Source of the DNA: Mesorhizobium sp. M4B.F.Ca.ET.203.01.1.1
GTDB taxonomy: Bacteria > Pseudomonadota > Alphaproteobacteria > Rhizobiales > Rhizobiaceae
DNA length: 64,000 bases
NCBI RefSeq assembly: GCF_004791025.1
Contig: NZ_SRUO01000005.1
Coordinates: 372,001-436,000 of the forward strand
Reading direction: 5' to 3'
Part shown: piece after piece, positions 40,173 through 48,429 of the stretch
Layout of the letters: every line of letters begins with the position of its first letter
How positions within the stretch are numbered: position 1 is the first letter of the stretch
Program-made: the position numbers and the translations under genes
The notes under the pieces: model-generated
Seen by the model: only the letters and a program-made list of their open reading frames with translations
Told to the model about the DNA's origin: nothing
The model's database searches: none

Positions 40173-41297
40173 CTACTTGTTTTCCTTGGTCTGGCCCATG
40201 ATTTCCTGCGCGGTGAAATTGATCCCGCAGGTCGGGAAGGAATTGCCGACGAAGAAATTGTCGGACTGATCGGGGAAGTAATCCTGGCCTTCCTTGAAAT
40301 TCGGATCCTCGACGATCGCCAGCGGCAGTTTCACCGATTGCGGCACGACGTTGCCCTCGAGCGCGGAGATCGCCGTCTTGATGGCGACCGCCACCTGGGC
40401 GGGGCCGGTGCCGGCCGACGAGCACTTCAGGCCATCGGCGGCGTGCGCCGCGCAGAACTTGCGGAAGCCATTTTCGGTCTCGCCGCCGAACGGCACGAAA
40501 GCATGCTTTGCATCGATCATCGCCTGTACGATGCCGGTGTCGCCGCCCTGGCCGGTGATGCCGACGAACGGACCGTTGGTGGCGATGGCGTCGGCGGTGA
40601 CCTTCTGCGCTGTCGGATCATCCCATTTGCCGGCGACTTCGGTGACGTCCCACTTCTTGCCCGAAGCGTCCAGGACCTCATGGATGCCATTGTGGCGATC
40701 GGTATCGACCGAGGTGCCGGCAACACCGCGTACTTCCAGGATCTTGCCGCCATCGGGTATATGGCTGATCAGCCACTTGGCCCACAGTTCCCCGAGGCCC
40801 TTCTGGTCGACATTGACGTTGATGGCATCCTTGGTGTCGAGGATGTTGTCGAAGGCGACAAGGACGACGCCGGCTTCCTTGGCGCGCTTGATCACCGGCC
40901 CGAAGGCTGTCGGGTTCTGGGCATTGACGACGATCGCGTCAAAGCCGGAATCGATGAAGTTGTTGATCGCCGAAATCTGCGCCGGGACATCCTCGCCGGT
41001 CGATACGACCTTGAATTCCTTCAGCTTTGCCGCGACGTCCTTCTGCGCGGCATAGGCCTTGGCCGTCTGGATCATTTGGATGCGCCAGGTGTTGGCGATA
41101 TAGCCGTTGGCGAGCGCGATGCGGTACGGGCCATCCTTCTTGGGGAATTTGAAGAACTGGGTGTCGGCCGCCCACGGCGCGAAGCAATCCGGCTCGGCTG
41201 CCGGCCCCTTGACGACTTCCGGCTCGGCGATCGCCGATGAGCTCAGCATGACGAATGCAGTGGCGGCAACGATGCCACCAACAAGTGACTTGATCAT
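40173..41297 (-). CDS. sugar/aldonate ABC importer periplasmic binding protein (type-1 PBP)
   Basis: The 374-residue protein starts at ATG 41297, with GGGAGGA upstream, and has a signal peptide ending near SSAIAEPEV. It is a type-1 periplasmic binding protein of the ribose class (YRIALANGYIANTWRIQMIQ, GFDAIVVNAQNP, GGKILEVRGVAGTSVDTDRHNG). It has a cysteine-containing extension (CFAPWAAD) before the first strand. It heads the operon ending in gntK, which suggests gluconate or a related aldonate as ligand; this is inference from context. Confidence 0.9.
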   Translation of the reverse strand: MIKSLVGGIVAATAFVMLSSSAIAEPEVVKGPAAEPDCFAPWAADTQFFKFPKKDGPYRIALANGYIANTWRIQMIQTAKAYAAQKDVAAKLKEFKVVSTGEDVPAQISAINNFIDSGFDAIVVNAQNPTAFGPVIKRAKEAGVVLVAFDNILDTKDAINVNVDQKGLGELWAKWLISHIPDGGKILEVRGVAGTSVDTDRHNGIHEVLDASGKKWDVTEVAGKWDDPTAQKVTADAIATNGPFVGITGQGGDTGIVQAMIDAKHAFVPFGGETENGFRKFCAAHAADGLKCSSAGTGPAQVAVAIKTAISALEGNVVPQSVKLPLAIVEDPNFKEGQDYFPDQSDNFFVGNSFPTCGINFTAQEIMGQTKENK

Positions 41298-41460
41298 TGA
41301 TATTCCTCCCGGTTGCAGTTCTGCTTGATGCTGCGTGGTTCTGGCGCCTATCCACATCTGGGAAGGCCCTCCAGCCTTGCCCATGACGCCTTTCAGGGTG
41401 GCGGCTTGCCACCCGATGCCCCTCCTCCATCTCCCTCAAGGAGAAAACAAAGCTAGCATA

Positions 41461-41507
41461 TTATATATAATAAACAAGCATGAGCTGTCGCTTATATATA
41501 ATAAACA
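41461..41507. repeat. AT-rich direct repeats, 31-bp period, upstream of the importer operon
   Basis: TTATATATAATAAACA occurs at 41461-41476 and again at 41492-41507, exact 16-bp copies 31 bp (about three helical turns) apart. The sequence is strikingly AT-rich for this genome. It may be a promoter/UP-element region or a paired binding site for a regulator on one face of the DNA. Confidence 0.7.
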
Positions 41508-41544
41508 GACCCTGGTCTTGCTTTGAATTTTCGCGCGAAACAAC

Positions 41545-41558
41545 TGGTAGCGCTACCA
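41545..41558. promoter_or_regulatory. LacI-family operator candidate
   Basis: TGGTAGCGCTACCA is a perfect 14-bp palindrome with a central CG step, the usual architecture of LacI-family sites. It lies between the lacI-type gene and the importer operon it probably represses, about 250 bp upstream of the binding-protein start and 45 bp past the regulator stop. Confidence 0.65.
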
Positions 41559-41602
41559 TGACGCAGTGTAAACCGGCATTTGCACAGTCGCTTCTGCGTG
41601 TT

Positions 41603-42631
41603 TCAACGTGCTGTGCTCTCGCGCCTCATCAGCTCGAAACCGAGGTCGACAACGCGCTGTCGCGGCCTCTCCCCCGCGATCGCCGCCAGCGCCATGGCGA
41701 CTGCCTGGCGGCCGATTTCATAGCGATGGGTGCGGATGCTGGTGACCGACGGAAATGCCGCCTGCATCATGTCGAGATCGTTGAAGCCGACGATGCCGAT
41801 GGTCTTGGGAACTTCGATAGCAGCGCGATGGCATTCGAACAGGACGCCAAGCGCGATATCGTCGTTGTTGCAGAAAACCGCGTCGAGCGACGGCATCTTG
41901 GCCAACGCATCGCGAAGAAGCTCTCGACCGAGCGTCACGCTGGACAGCAGTGGCGTGGTGGTCACCAGCCGCGGGTCGAACAGGCCCGCCGCTTCCATGG
42001 CGGCGCGATAGCCGGCCAGGCGCCGCTGCGAGCGCGGGTCCATGCGGGCGCCGATGAAGCCGACCCGCCGGTAGCCCGCCTCGATCAGGTGCTCGGTCGC
42101 CGCCCGGCCGCCGTCGAAATGCGAAAACCCGACCAGCATGTCGACCGGATCGGGACCGGTCTCCATGACCTGAACCACCGGGCAGCCGGCCGTCTCCAGC
42201 AGGCGGCGCGAGGTTGGCGTCTGGTCAATGCCGGCCACGATCAAAGCCGCCGGACGTTGCGGCGCGAACACCTGCAGGAGGCGCTCCTCTTCGAGGCCGG
42301 AATAATGGGTGTTGCCGAGCTGGATCCGGAAGGGACTGTCCGACAGGCTGTCATAGATGCCGCGCACGACCTCGGCGAAGACGTTGTTGGTGAGCGACGG
42401 CACCAGTACGCCGAACACCTCGGCGCGGGCCGAGGCCAGCGCCCTTGCGTTCGGATCGGGAACGTAGCCGAGCTCGTCGACGGCGGCCTGGATTTGGCGG
42501 CGCAGCTCTTCCGAAACCCGCCCCGGTTCGCGCAGCGCCCGCGATACGGTGATCGCGCCGACGCCGGCCTTGCGCGCCACGTCGGCGATGGTCGGGCGGC
42601 CGCCGCCGCGGCGCGAGCGCGGCTTGATCAC
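41603..42631 (-). CDS. LacI-family transcriptional repressor (gluconate-type)
   Basis: The 342-residue protein has an N-terminal helix-turn-helix (PTIADVARKAGVGAITVSRALREPGRVS, about residues 13-40), hinge near DPNARALASARA, and a periplasmic-binding-like ligand domain (VFGVLVPSLTNNVFAEVVRGI; FCNNDDIALGVLFECHRA). It is GntR-like within the LacI family and very probably controls the adjacent importer-gntK operon through TGGTAGCGCTACCA. The start is a GTG at 42631 with GAGGGCAGGG upstream. Confidence 0.9.
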   Translation of the reverse strand: MIKPRSRRGGGRPTIADVARKAGVGAITVSRALREPGRVSEELRRQIQAAVDELGYVPDPNARALASARAEVFGVLVPSLTNNVFAEVVRGIYDSLSDSPFRIQLGNTHYSGLEEERLLQVFAPQRPAALIVAGIDQTPTSRRLLETAGCPVVQVMETGPDPVDMLVGFSHFDGGRAATEHLIEAGYRRVGFIGARMDPRSQRRLAGYRAAMEAAGLFDPRLVTTTPLLSSVTLGRELLRDALAKMPSLDAVFCNNDDIALGVLFECHRAAIEVPKTIGIVGFNDLDMMQAAFPSVTSIRTHRYEIGRQAVAMALAAIAGERPRQRVVDLGFELMRRESTAR

Positions 42632-42780
42632 CGCCCTGCCCTCGATGCCCCGCCATCATCCAGGCTGGGCCGCGAAACGATGGTCTTTGTCGGTATCGCC
42701 ATGCCAATCCCTCGCCGCGCCATTCTGGCGTCGCGCAGCATGCCGCCCTTGTCAAGCAGGCGGGACCTCGCGGCCCGCCG

Positions 42781-44073
42781 TCAGGCCATCGCCATGGCGC
42801 TGCGCCGCGCCTTCCACATCAGCAGGAGGATGGCCGCCAGATTCACCAGGTTCCAGGCGATGCCGTTGAGGAAGGCGGCGGCATAGGAGCCGGTGAGGTC
42901 ATAGATCCAGCCCGACATCCAGCCGCCGACCGCCATGCCGAAGATGGTCGCCATCATGACGATGCCGACGCGCTGGCCGGCCTCCCTTGCCGGCATGTAG
43001 TCGCGTATGATGATCGCATAGCAGGGCACGATGCCGCCTTGCGACAGGCCGAAGACCAGCGACACGACATAGAGCGAGGCAAGCCCGTCGAAGGGGATGT
43101 AGAACAGCAGCGACAGGCATTGCAGCACCGAGCCGATCAGCAGCGTCCTCACCGCGCCGATGCGATCGGCAAGGAAGCCCGAGCCGATGCGGCTGGCGAC
43201 GCCCGCCGCCAGCATGATCGACAGCATGTCGGCGCCATGCGCCATGCCGTAACCGAGGTCCATGCAGTAGGCGACGATGTGCACCTGCGGCATCGACATC
43301 GCCATGCAGCAGCCGAAGCCGGCGACGACCAGCAGAAGCTGCAGCGCCGACGGCGAAAGCGAGATCGGCCGCACCGGACGGCCGCCGGCAGTGCCGGCCA
43401 TCGCTTCGTGCGGAGCGCCGCGCCGCAGCATCAGCACCAGCGGCACCATTGTGAGCAGGCAGACGACGCCGATCGCCGCATAGGTGAAGCGCCAGCCTTC
43501 CGCCCTCATGATCGTCGGCATGACGAAGGGCCAGACCGCCCCGGCGAGGTAATTGCCCGATGCCGCCACCGTCACCGCGACGCCGCGGCGCCGGTTGAAC
43601 CAATGCGAGATGTCGGCGATCAGCGGGCCGAAGATTGCCGACGTCCCGACGCCGATCAGAAGTCCCTGGACCAGGGTGAAGCCGAGGATCGAACTGGTGA
43701 GCGAGGCGAGCAGGAAACCGGCGCCGAGCGCCGTCGCGGAAACCAGCGCCGGAATCCAGTAGCCCACCCGGTCGATGGCGCGGCCGACCAGCACATTGCC
43801 GGCGGCAAAGCCGACCATGGTCGCGGTATAAGGCATCGAGGCCGCGGCGCGATCGACGCCGAACTCCGCCTGCACCGCCGGCAGCACCACGACCACCGCC
43901 CACATGCCGACACCGCCGATCGTCGCCAGAACCACCGAGATGGCGAGCCGGATCCAGGCATAGGCGCTGTCGATGCCTGGGCTCTGGGCGCTGCTGGAGA
44001 AGGTGGTGGCCAAGGCGTTTCCTGTCCGCGGTGTTCTTTGGATCGAGCGGTTCGGCTCCACTATTCGGCGCAT
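42781..44073 (-). CDS. MFS transporter (monocarboxylate/oxalate-formate antiporter-like)
   Basis: The 430-residue inner-membrane protein has about 12 hydrophobic helices. The MFS loop GNVLVGRAIDRVGYW lies near residues 91-105, and a second-half counterpart GSGFLADRIGAVRTLL near 302. The profile is like the MCT/NarK-adjacent branch transporting small organic acids. About 45 hydrophilic residues precede the first helix, so the true start may be later. It has no obvious operon partner; the substrate is unknown. Confidence 0.85.
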   Translation of the reverse strand: MRRIVEPNRSIQRTPRTGNALATTFSSSAQSPGIDSAYAWIRLAISVVLATIGGVGMWAVVVVLPAVQAEFGVDRAAASMPYTATMVGFAAGNVLVGRAIDRVGYWIPALVSATALGAGFLLASLTSSILGFTLVQGLLIGVGTSAIFGPLIADISHWFNRRRGVAVTVAASGNYLAGAVWPFVMPTIMRAEGWRFTYAAIGVVCLLTMVPLVLMLRRGAPHEAMAGTAGGRPVRPISLSPSALQLLLVVAGFGCCMAMSMPQVHIVAYCMDLGYGMAHGADMLSIMLAAGVASRIGSGFLADRIGAVRTLLIGSVLQCLSLLFYIPFDGLASLYVVSLVFGLSQGGIVPCYAIIIRDYMPAREAGQRVGIVMMATIFGMAVGGWMSGWIYDLTGSYAAAFLNGIAWNLVNLAAILLLMWKARRSAMAMA

Positions 44074-44183
44074 CGGCGGGCATCGAGCAGCGCCACGACA
44101 GGCAAATCCGTCGCTCCAGAAGCAAGGATCCGGCGGGAACAGACATCTCCGCGTTGAGTTTCCGTTATGAAAGGAGTGCTGCC

Positions 44184-44471
44184 ATGACCGCGAAACGAAA
44201 ATGGTCGGCCGAAGTGACCGGGCACAGCAACGCGATGGATCTCGAGGAGCATGTCTTCGAATCCGACGATGCCAGGAAGATCGCCGCCTCGCTCAAGCGA
44301 TCGGCCGAGCACAGCGACCGGCGCAAGGCCGAGCCGTTCCAGTCCGCCATGTCGATGCTGAACTTCTACATCAACCGTGCCGGCAGCAACCTGCCGGCGG
44401 AACGCAAGCGAGTGCTGGAGAAGGCCAAGGACGAGCTGCGCGCCGCTTTCGGCCGCGAGCAAGACGATTGA
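44184..44471 (+). CDS. DUF3175-family small protein
   Basis: The 95-residue basic protein starts at ATG 44184 with AAGGAG upstream. The family signature is clear: KRKWSAEVTGHSNAMDLEEHVF, KIAASLKRSAEHSDRRKAEPF, and QSAMSMLNFYINRAGSNLP. The family is widespread in rhizobia and has no established function. It is followed after 20 bp by the convergent GntR gene. Confidence 0.85.
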   Translation: MTAKRKWSAEVTGHSNAMDLEEHVFESDDARKIAASLKRSAEHSDRRKAEPFQSAMSMLNFYINRAGSNLPAERKRVLEKAKDELRAAFGREQDD

Positions 44472-44491
44472 TTTCGCTCGGGTCGCGTCGT

Positions 44492-45268
44492 CTATCTCGA
44501 TTTGATGACGTCGTCGGTGTTGGCGAGCAGCTTGCGCACCGCGGCGCGCGCCGCGTCCGGCCGCTGCAGCCGGATGTTCTTCTCGATCGCCTCATGCAGC
44601 TTCTGCGCATGCTGCAGGTCGTCGACCTCTCGCGTCGTGTAGCTGAACAGATGGTCGAACGCGGATTCGATCAGCACGCCGAGCGGCACCAGCAAGTCGT
44701 TGCCCGATGCCCTGAGAATGGCGAGGTGGAAGCGCGTGTCGGCGCGCGTCCGCTCCTGCAGCGTCGGCGCCTCGCCCATCTCGCGGCAGGCCTGGCTGAT
44801 CTCGGCCATCTGTTCTTCGGTACGCCGCATCGCGGCGAAAGCCGTCGCCTCCGGCTCGATGATATGGCGGAATTCCTGCACCGTCTTCAGGAAGACCTCG
44901 CGGTCGGGCGAGGTCGCGTACCAGGCAAGCACGTCGCGGTCGAGCAGGTTCCAGCGCTCTTTCGGCTCCACCCAGCTGCCGATCTTCGGGCGCGATGCCA
45001 AAAGGCTCTTGGCCATCAGCATCTTGATCGCCTCGCGCACGGCCGAACGGCTGACGTCGAAGGTCTCCGACCATTTGGCCTCGTTGGGCAGGATGGTGCC
45101 CGGCGGATAGTCGCCGCGCACAATCCGAAGGCCGATCTCGCTGGCCAGCGAAGCATGCACGCTCGATCCCGGAATGCGCGGCGCATCGGCTCGGCGAATG
45201 GCGGCCTGGCGCTCGGCGGACGCCGCCTGCTCCGGTGATTTTTCCTTGTTCGGCTTCCCGTTCCGCAT
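44492..45268 (-). CDS. GntR-family (FCD/FadR subfamily) regulator, copy 1
   Basis: The 258-residue protein has a GntR winged helix (GDYPPGTILPNEAKWSE, VSRSAVREAIKMLMAKSLL) and an FCD ligand domain (FRHIIEPEATAFAAMRR, DTRFHLAILRASGNDLL). It is a close paralogue of the regulator at 47442-48221; from PGSSVH onward about 85 percent of residues match by eye, and the DNA-binding half differs at only one site. The ATG at 45268 is used; an upstream TTG is less likely. It probably binds TTGTC-N-GACAA sites. The ligand is likely a sugar acid or intermediate of the neighbouring pathway. Confidence 0.9.
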   Translation of the reverse strand: MRNGKPNKEKSPEQAASAERQAAIRRADAPRIPGSSVHASLASEIGLRIVRGDYPPGTILPNEAKWSETFDVSRSAVREAIKMLMAKSLLASRPKIGSWVEPKERWNLLDRDVLAWYATSPDREVFLKTVQEFRHIIEPEATAFAAMRRTEEQMAEISQACREMGEAPTLQERTRADTRFHLAILRASGNDLLVPLGVLIESAFDHLFSYTTREVDDLQHAQKLHEAIEKNIRLQRPDAARAAVRKLLANTDDVIKSR

Positions 45269-45370
45269 CTGCCCCAGAAAGTCCGGATTTCGGACCCTGT
45301 CAAGCACGGCAAGGCTGATGGAGCGCAAAGCCGGCGGCTGTGCACAGATCAGCCACGGCTTTGCGCCCCA

Positions 45371-46267
45371 TCAGGCCGTTTTGACGTATTTGCGCCAGCT
45401 GTGCTCCGGACGGAAGCCGAGCAGGTCGCGCGCCTTGCGGTTGGAGAGCAGCGTCTCGTATTCGCCGAGCTCCGCCTTGACCGGCACGTTCGGATAGAAC
45501 CGCTTCAGGAGTTCCGCTGTCGGCAGGTCGGACGAGGTGTCGTCGTTGGCGGCGTTGAACACCTGATAGCCGAGCCCGTCCTTCTCGATGGCGCGGAGCG
45601 TGATCTGGCCAAGGTCGCGGGCGTCGACATAGCTCCAGGCGATCCGCTTGCGGAAGCCCGGATCGGCGAACCATTTCGGGAACAGCGAATACTCATGCGG
45701 CTCGATGACGTTGCCGATGCGCAAGGCGTAGATGTCGGTGCCGTTGCGCTGCGCGAAGGCGCGCGCCGTCTTTTCGTTGACGATCTTGGACAGCGCGTAG
45801 CTGTCCATTGGATCGACGTCGTACTCCTCGTCGAGCGGGAAATATTTGGGATCGCGCGGCTCGTTGGCGAAGACCAGGCCGTAGGTCGTCTCGCTGGACG
45901 CAACCACCACCTTGCGGATGCCGAGTTTCACCGCCGCCTCGATGACATTGTAGGTGCCCATCGCGTTGATACGGAACACCTCGTTGTCGGGCGTGATCAT
46001 GATGCGCGGGATGGCGGCGAAATGCACAACGGCGTCGACCGGCTGCGGACGCAGCGACGGATCGAACTCGTGCAGGCCCATATAGCTCGACAGCGCATTG
46101 AACACCTGGCCGCTGTCGGTGATGTCGGTGATCAACGTGCGCACTTTCGGATTGTCGAGCGGCTTGGTGTCGATGTTGAGCACCTGGCAGTCATGATCGA
46201 CCAGATACTGCACGACGTGCCGCCCTGCCTTGCCGCTGCCGCCGGTGAACATGATCCGCTTCGTCAT
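45371..46267 (-). CDS. NAD(P)-dependent epimerase/dehydratase-type SDR
   Basis: The 298-residue enzyme has an extended-SDR Rossmann motif (FTGGSGKAGRHV, residues 7-18) and an active-site YALSKIVNEK with Tyr-x3-Lys, plus SSETTYG for the serine region. It starts at ATG 46267 with GGAGAG upstream. Such enzymes epimerise or dehydrogenate sugars. It is divergent from the hydroxyacid dehydrogenase, with an operator between them, and lies beside GntR copy 1. It may be a uronate- or lactone-forming sugar dehydrogenase; the exact reaction is unknown. Confidence 0.85.
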   Translation of the reverse strand: MTKRIMFTGGSGKAGRHVVQYLVDHDCQVLNIDTKPLDNPKVRTLITDITDSGQVFNALSSYMGLHEFDPSLRPQPVDAVVHFAAIPRIMITPDNEVFRINAMGTYNVIEAAVKLGIRKVVVASSETTYGLVFANEPRDPKYFPLDEEYDVDPMDSYALSKIVNEKTARAFAQRNGTDIYALRIGNVIEPHEYSLFPKWFADPGFRKRIAWSYVDARDLGQITLRAIEKDGLGYQVFNAANDDTSSDLPTAELLKRFYPNVPVKAELGEYETLLSNRKARDLLGFRPEHSWRKYVKTA

Positions 46268-46299
46268 TTCGCTCTCCACATCGCTCGATATTGCCGTGT

Positions 46300-46312
46300 A
46301 TTGTCAGACAAT
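46300..46312. promoter_or_regulatory. GntR/FCD-type operator between the divergent dehydrogenase genes
   Basis: ATTGTC-A-GACAAT is a perfect 13-bp interrupted palindrome in the 118-bp divergent promoter. TTGTC-N-GACAA is a form commonly bound by FCD-type GntR regulators, and two such regulators flank this gene pair. A CCGCA...TGCGG inverted repeat lies next to it (46321-46336). Confidence 0.7.
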
Positions 46313-46385
46313 ATTGCATTCCGCAACCATATGCGGCAAGAACAACGGCGAAATTATCGATAATCCCCAGACAGGACGGAACGAC

Positions 46386-47324
46386 ATGACCACCACCGCT
46401 GCGCGCGAAAAAATCGGCTTCATCGGCCTGGGCCTCATGGGGCACGGCATCGCCAAGAACATCGTCGACAAGGGCTATCCGTTGACCTTTCTCGGTCGCA
46501 AGAACCGCAAACCGGCGGAGGACCTGGCTGGCCGCGGCGCCACCGAAGCGGCGACGTCACGCGAGGTGGCGACATCATCCGACATCGTCTTCATCTGCGT
46601 CACCGGCTCGCGCGAGGTCGAAGCCATCATTCGCGGCCCCGGCGGCCTGAAGGAAGGCCTGAAGCAAGGCGCCGTGGTCGTCGATTGCTCGACCTCCGAC
46701 CCGGTCTCGACGGTGGCGCTGGCGGCCGAACTCAAGGCGCTTGGCGTCGACTATGTCGACGCGCCGCTCAGCCGCACGCCGAAGGAGGCCTGGGAAGGCA
46801 CGCTGGATGCCATGGTCGGCGCGCCCGACCCGGTTTTCAACAGGGTGAAGCCGGTGATCGAGACCTGGGCCGGCCGTATCGTCCATATCGGCGACACCGG
46901 CGACGGCCACCGCATGAAATTGCTCAACAATTTCATCTCGCTGGGCTACGCCGCGATCTATTCCGAGGCACTGGCGCTGGCCGAGAAGGTCGGCATCTCG
47001 CCGTCGCGCTTCGACAGCGTCATCCGCAACGGCCGCATGGACTGCCCCTTCTATCAGACCTTCATGCGCTGGACGCTGGAGGGCGACCGCGACGCGCATA
47101 AATTCTCCATCGCCAACGCTTTCAAGGACCTCACCTATCTGGAGTCCATGGCGGGCGCCGCCGGCATCGCCAATCCCCTCGGCAACGCCACCAAAAACTC
47201 CTTCGCCGGCGCCTATGCCGCCGGCCCGGCCGAGCAGTTCGTGCCGATGCTGGCGACCCATATCGGCAAGGTCAACGGCGTCGACCTGATGCCGTCGAAG
47301 GATGGCGTGAAGCAAAAGATCTGA
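46386..47324 (+). CDS. beta-hydroxyacid dehydrogenase (HIBADH/GarR family)
   Basis: The 312-residue NAD(P)-dependent enzyme starts at ATG 46386. It has nucleotide motif GFIGLGLMGHGIAKNI, substrate motif YVDAPLSRTPKEA and catalytic lysine block MKLLNNFISLGYAA. The family oxidises or reduces short hydroxyacids such as 3-hydroxyisobutyrate or tartronate semialdehyde. It is transcribed away from the SDR with the operator between, pointing to a sugar-acid pathway step. Confidence 0.88.
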   Translation: MTTTAAREKIGFIGLGLMGHGIAKNIVDKGYPLTFLGRKNRKPAEDLAGRGATEAATSREVATSSDIVFICVTGSREVEAIIRGPGGLKEGLKQGAVVVDCSTSDPVSTVALAAELKALGVDYVDAPLSRTPKEAWEGTLDAMVGAPDPVFNRVKPVIETWAGRIVHIGDTGDGHRMKLLNNFISLGYAAIYSEALALAEKVGISPSRFDSVIRNGRMDCPFYQTFMRWTLEGDRDAHKFSIANAFKDLTYLESMAGAAGIANPLGNATKNSFAGAYAAGPAEQFVPMLATHIGKVNGVDLMPSKDGVKQKI

Positions 47325-47400
47325 GCGCGACCCAGGAAAAGCGGTACCGGTCGTCCGTCCGGCCGCGGTAAAACAAATGCTTAGAGCGGGACGCTGATTC
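47325..47400. repeat. palindromic-type intergenic repeat after the hydroxyacid dehydrogenase
   Basis: CCAGGAAAAGCGG and CCGTCCGG segments match the element at 34634, followed by AAAACAAATGCTTAGAGCGGGACGCTGATTC. The form is typical of a dispersed rhizobial intergenic repeat. It lies between two convergent genes. Confidence 0.5.
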
Positions 47401-47441
47401 TGCAGCTGAACGGCTTCGGGCCATGGAAGACGGACGTCGCG

Positions 47442-48221
47442 TCACCGCCGCGACCGCTGGATGACCTCGTCGGTGTTGGCGAGCAGCCTGTGCACGGCGT
47501 TCCTGGCGGCGGCCGGGCGTTTGAGGCGGATGCTCTTCTCGATCGCCTCGTGCAGCGACTGCGCCCGCCGCTGGTCGCTGTGCTCGCGCGTGACGAAGAC
47601 GAACAGATGGTCGAGCGCCGATTCGATCAGCACGCCGAGCGGCACCAGAAGCTCGTTGCCGGAGGCGCGCAGGATGGCGAGGTGGAAGCGCGTGTCGGCG
47701 CGCGTGCGCTCCTGTAGGTTGGTGGCGGCCCCCATCTCGCGGCAGGCCTGGCTGATCTCCGCCATCTGCTCCTCGCTCCTGCGCATGGCGGCGAAGGCGC
47801 TGGCTTCCGGTTCGATGATGTGGCGGAACTCCTGCACCGTCTTCAGGAACAGCTCGCGATCCGGCGCCGTCGCATACCAGGCTAGCACATCGCGATCGAG
47901 CAGGTTCCAGCGCTCTTTCGGTTCGACCCAGCTGCCGATCTTGGGGCGCGACGCCAAAAGGCTCTTCGCCATCAGCATCTTGATCGCTTCGCGCACCGCC
48001 GAGCGGCTGACGTTGAAGGTCTCCGACCATTTGGCTTCGTTGGGCAGGATGGTGCCGGGCGGATAGTCGCCGCGCACGATCCTGAGGCCGATCTCGCTGG
48101 CCAGCGAGGCATGCACGCTGGACCCCGGGGTCCAGGCCATCTCTGGCCGTCGAGCGGTAACGGCAGGGCCGGCTATCGTCCCGGTACTGGCGGCGCGCTT
48201 TCTTGATCTGTCGTCCGGCAT
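47442..48221 (-). CDS. GntR-family (FCD/FadR subfamily) regulator, copy 2
   Basis: The 259-residue protein has the same architecture as the regulator at 44492-45268. The winged-helix half is identical except for Asn instead of Asp after WSETF; most changes are in the last 70 residues (HLFVFVTREHSDQRRAQSL). The N-terminal 37 residues are unrelated to copy 1. The start at ATG 48221 is chosen because it gives a matching length; an upstream TTG is less likely. The pair suggests a shared operator with different ligand response, or a recent duplication. Confidence 0.9.
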   Translation of the reverse strand: MPDDRSRKRAASTGTIAGPAVTARRPEMAWTPGSSVHASLASEIGLRIVRGDYPPGTILPNEAKWSETFNVSRSAVREAIKMLMAKSLLASRPKIGSWVEPKERWNLLDRDVLAWYATAPDRELFLKTVQEFRHIIEPEASAFAAMRRSEEQMAEISQACREMGAATNLQERTRADTRFHLAILRASGNELLVPLGVLIESALDHLFVFVTREHSDQRRAQSLHEAIEKSIRLKRPAAARNAVHRLLANTDEVIQRSRR

Positions 48222-48393
48222 CGGCGTTCCGGCGTCGGCGCGCTGTCGTTGGGAAACTGTCCGGGATTGTCCGCACCCGCCGATGTCTTCGTCGAAAAAC
48301 CAATGTCTCGTCGAAAGCAAGACGCATGGGCGCGTCAAAGCCGGAGCCTGCCGCCCCGACAATGCTGCCTGTCCTTGTCCCTGAGGGAAGTGA

Positions 48394-48419
48394 CGGGGCG
48401 TCCTCGAAAGGACGCCCCG
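48394..48419 (-). terminator. terminator after the importer binding-protein gene
   Basis: A perfect 10-bp stem (CGGGGCGTCC/GGACGCCCCG) with a TCGAAA loop lies just beyond the leftward stop at 48430. It is GC-rich and stable; there is no clear T-run. Confidence 0.7.
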
Positions 48420-48429
48420 CTATCGCGGA

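Larger units (their letters stand above)
41298..41602. other. control region between the gluconate-type importer operon and its LacI regulator gene
   Basis: The region lies between the start of the importer operon and the end of the lacI-type gene; both are read leftward. It holds the operon promoter zone, an AT-rich pair of direct repeats (41461-41507) and a perfect LacI-type palindrome (41545-41558). No small gene is supported; a rightward reading frame through it is incidental. Confidence 0.6.

Noticed and set aside
40122..41240. A 372-codon plus-strand frame opposite the importer binding-protein gene
   Set aside because: No signal, motif or ribosome-binding site; the minus-strand gene has all three.
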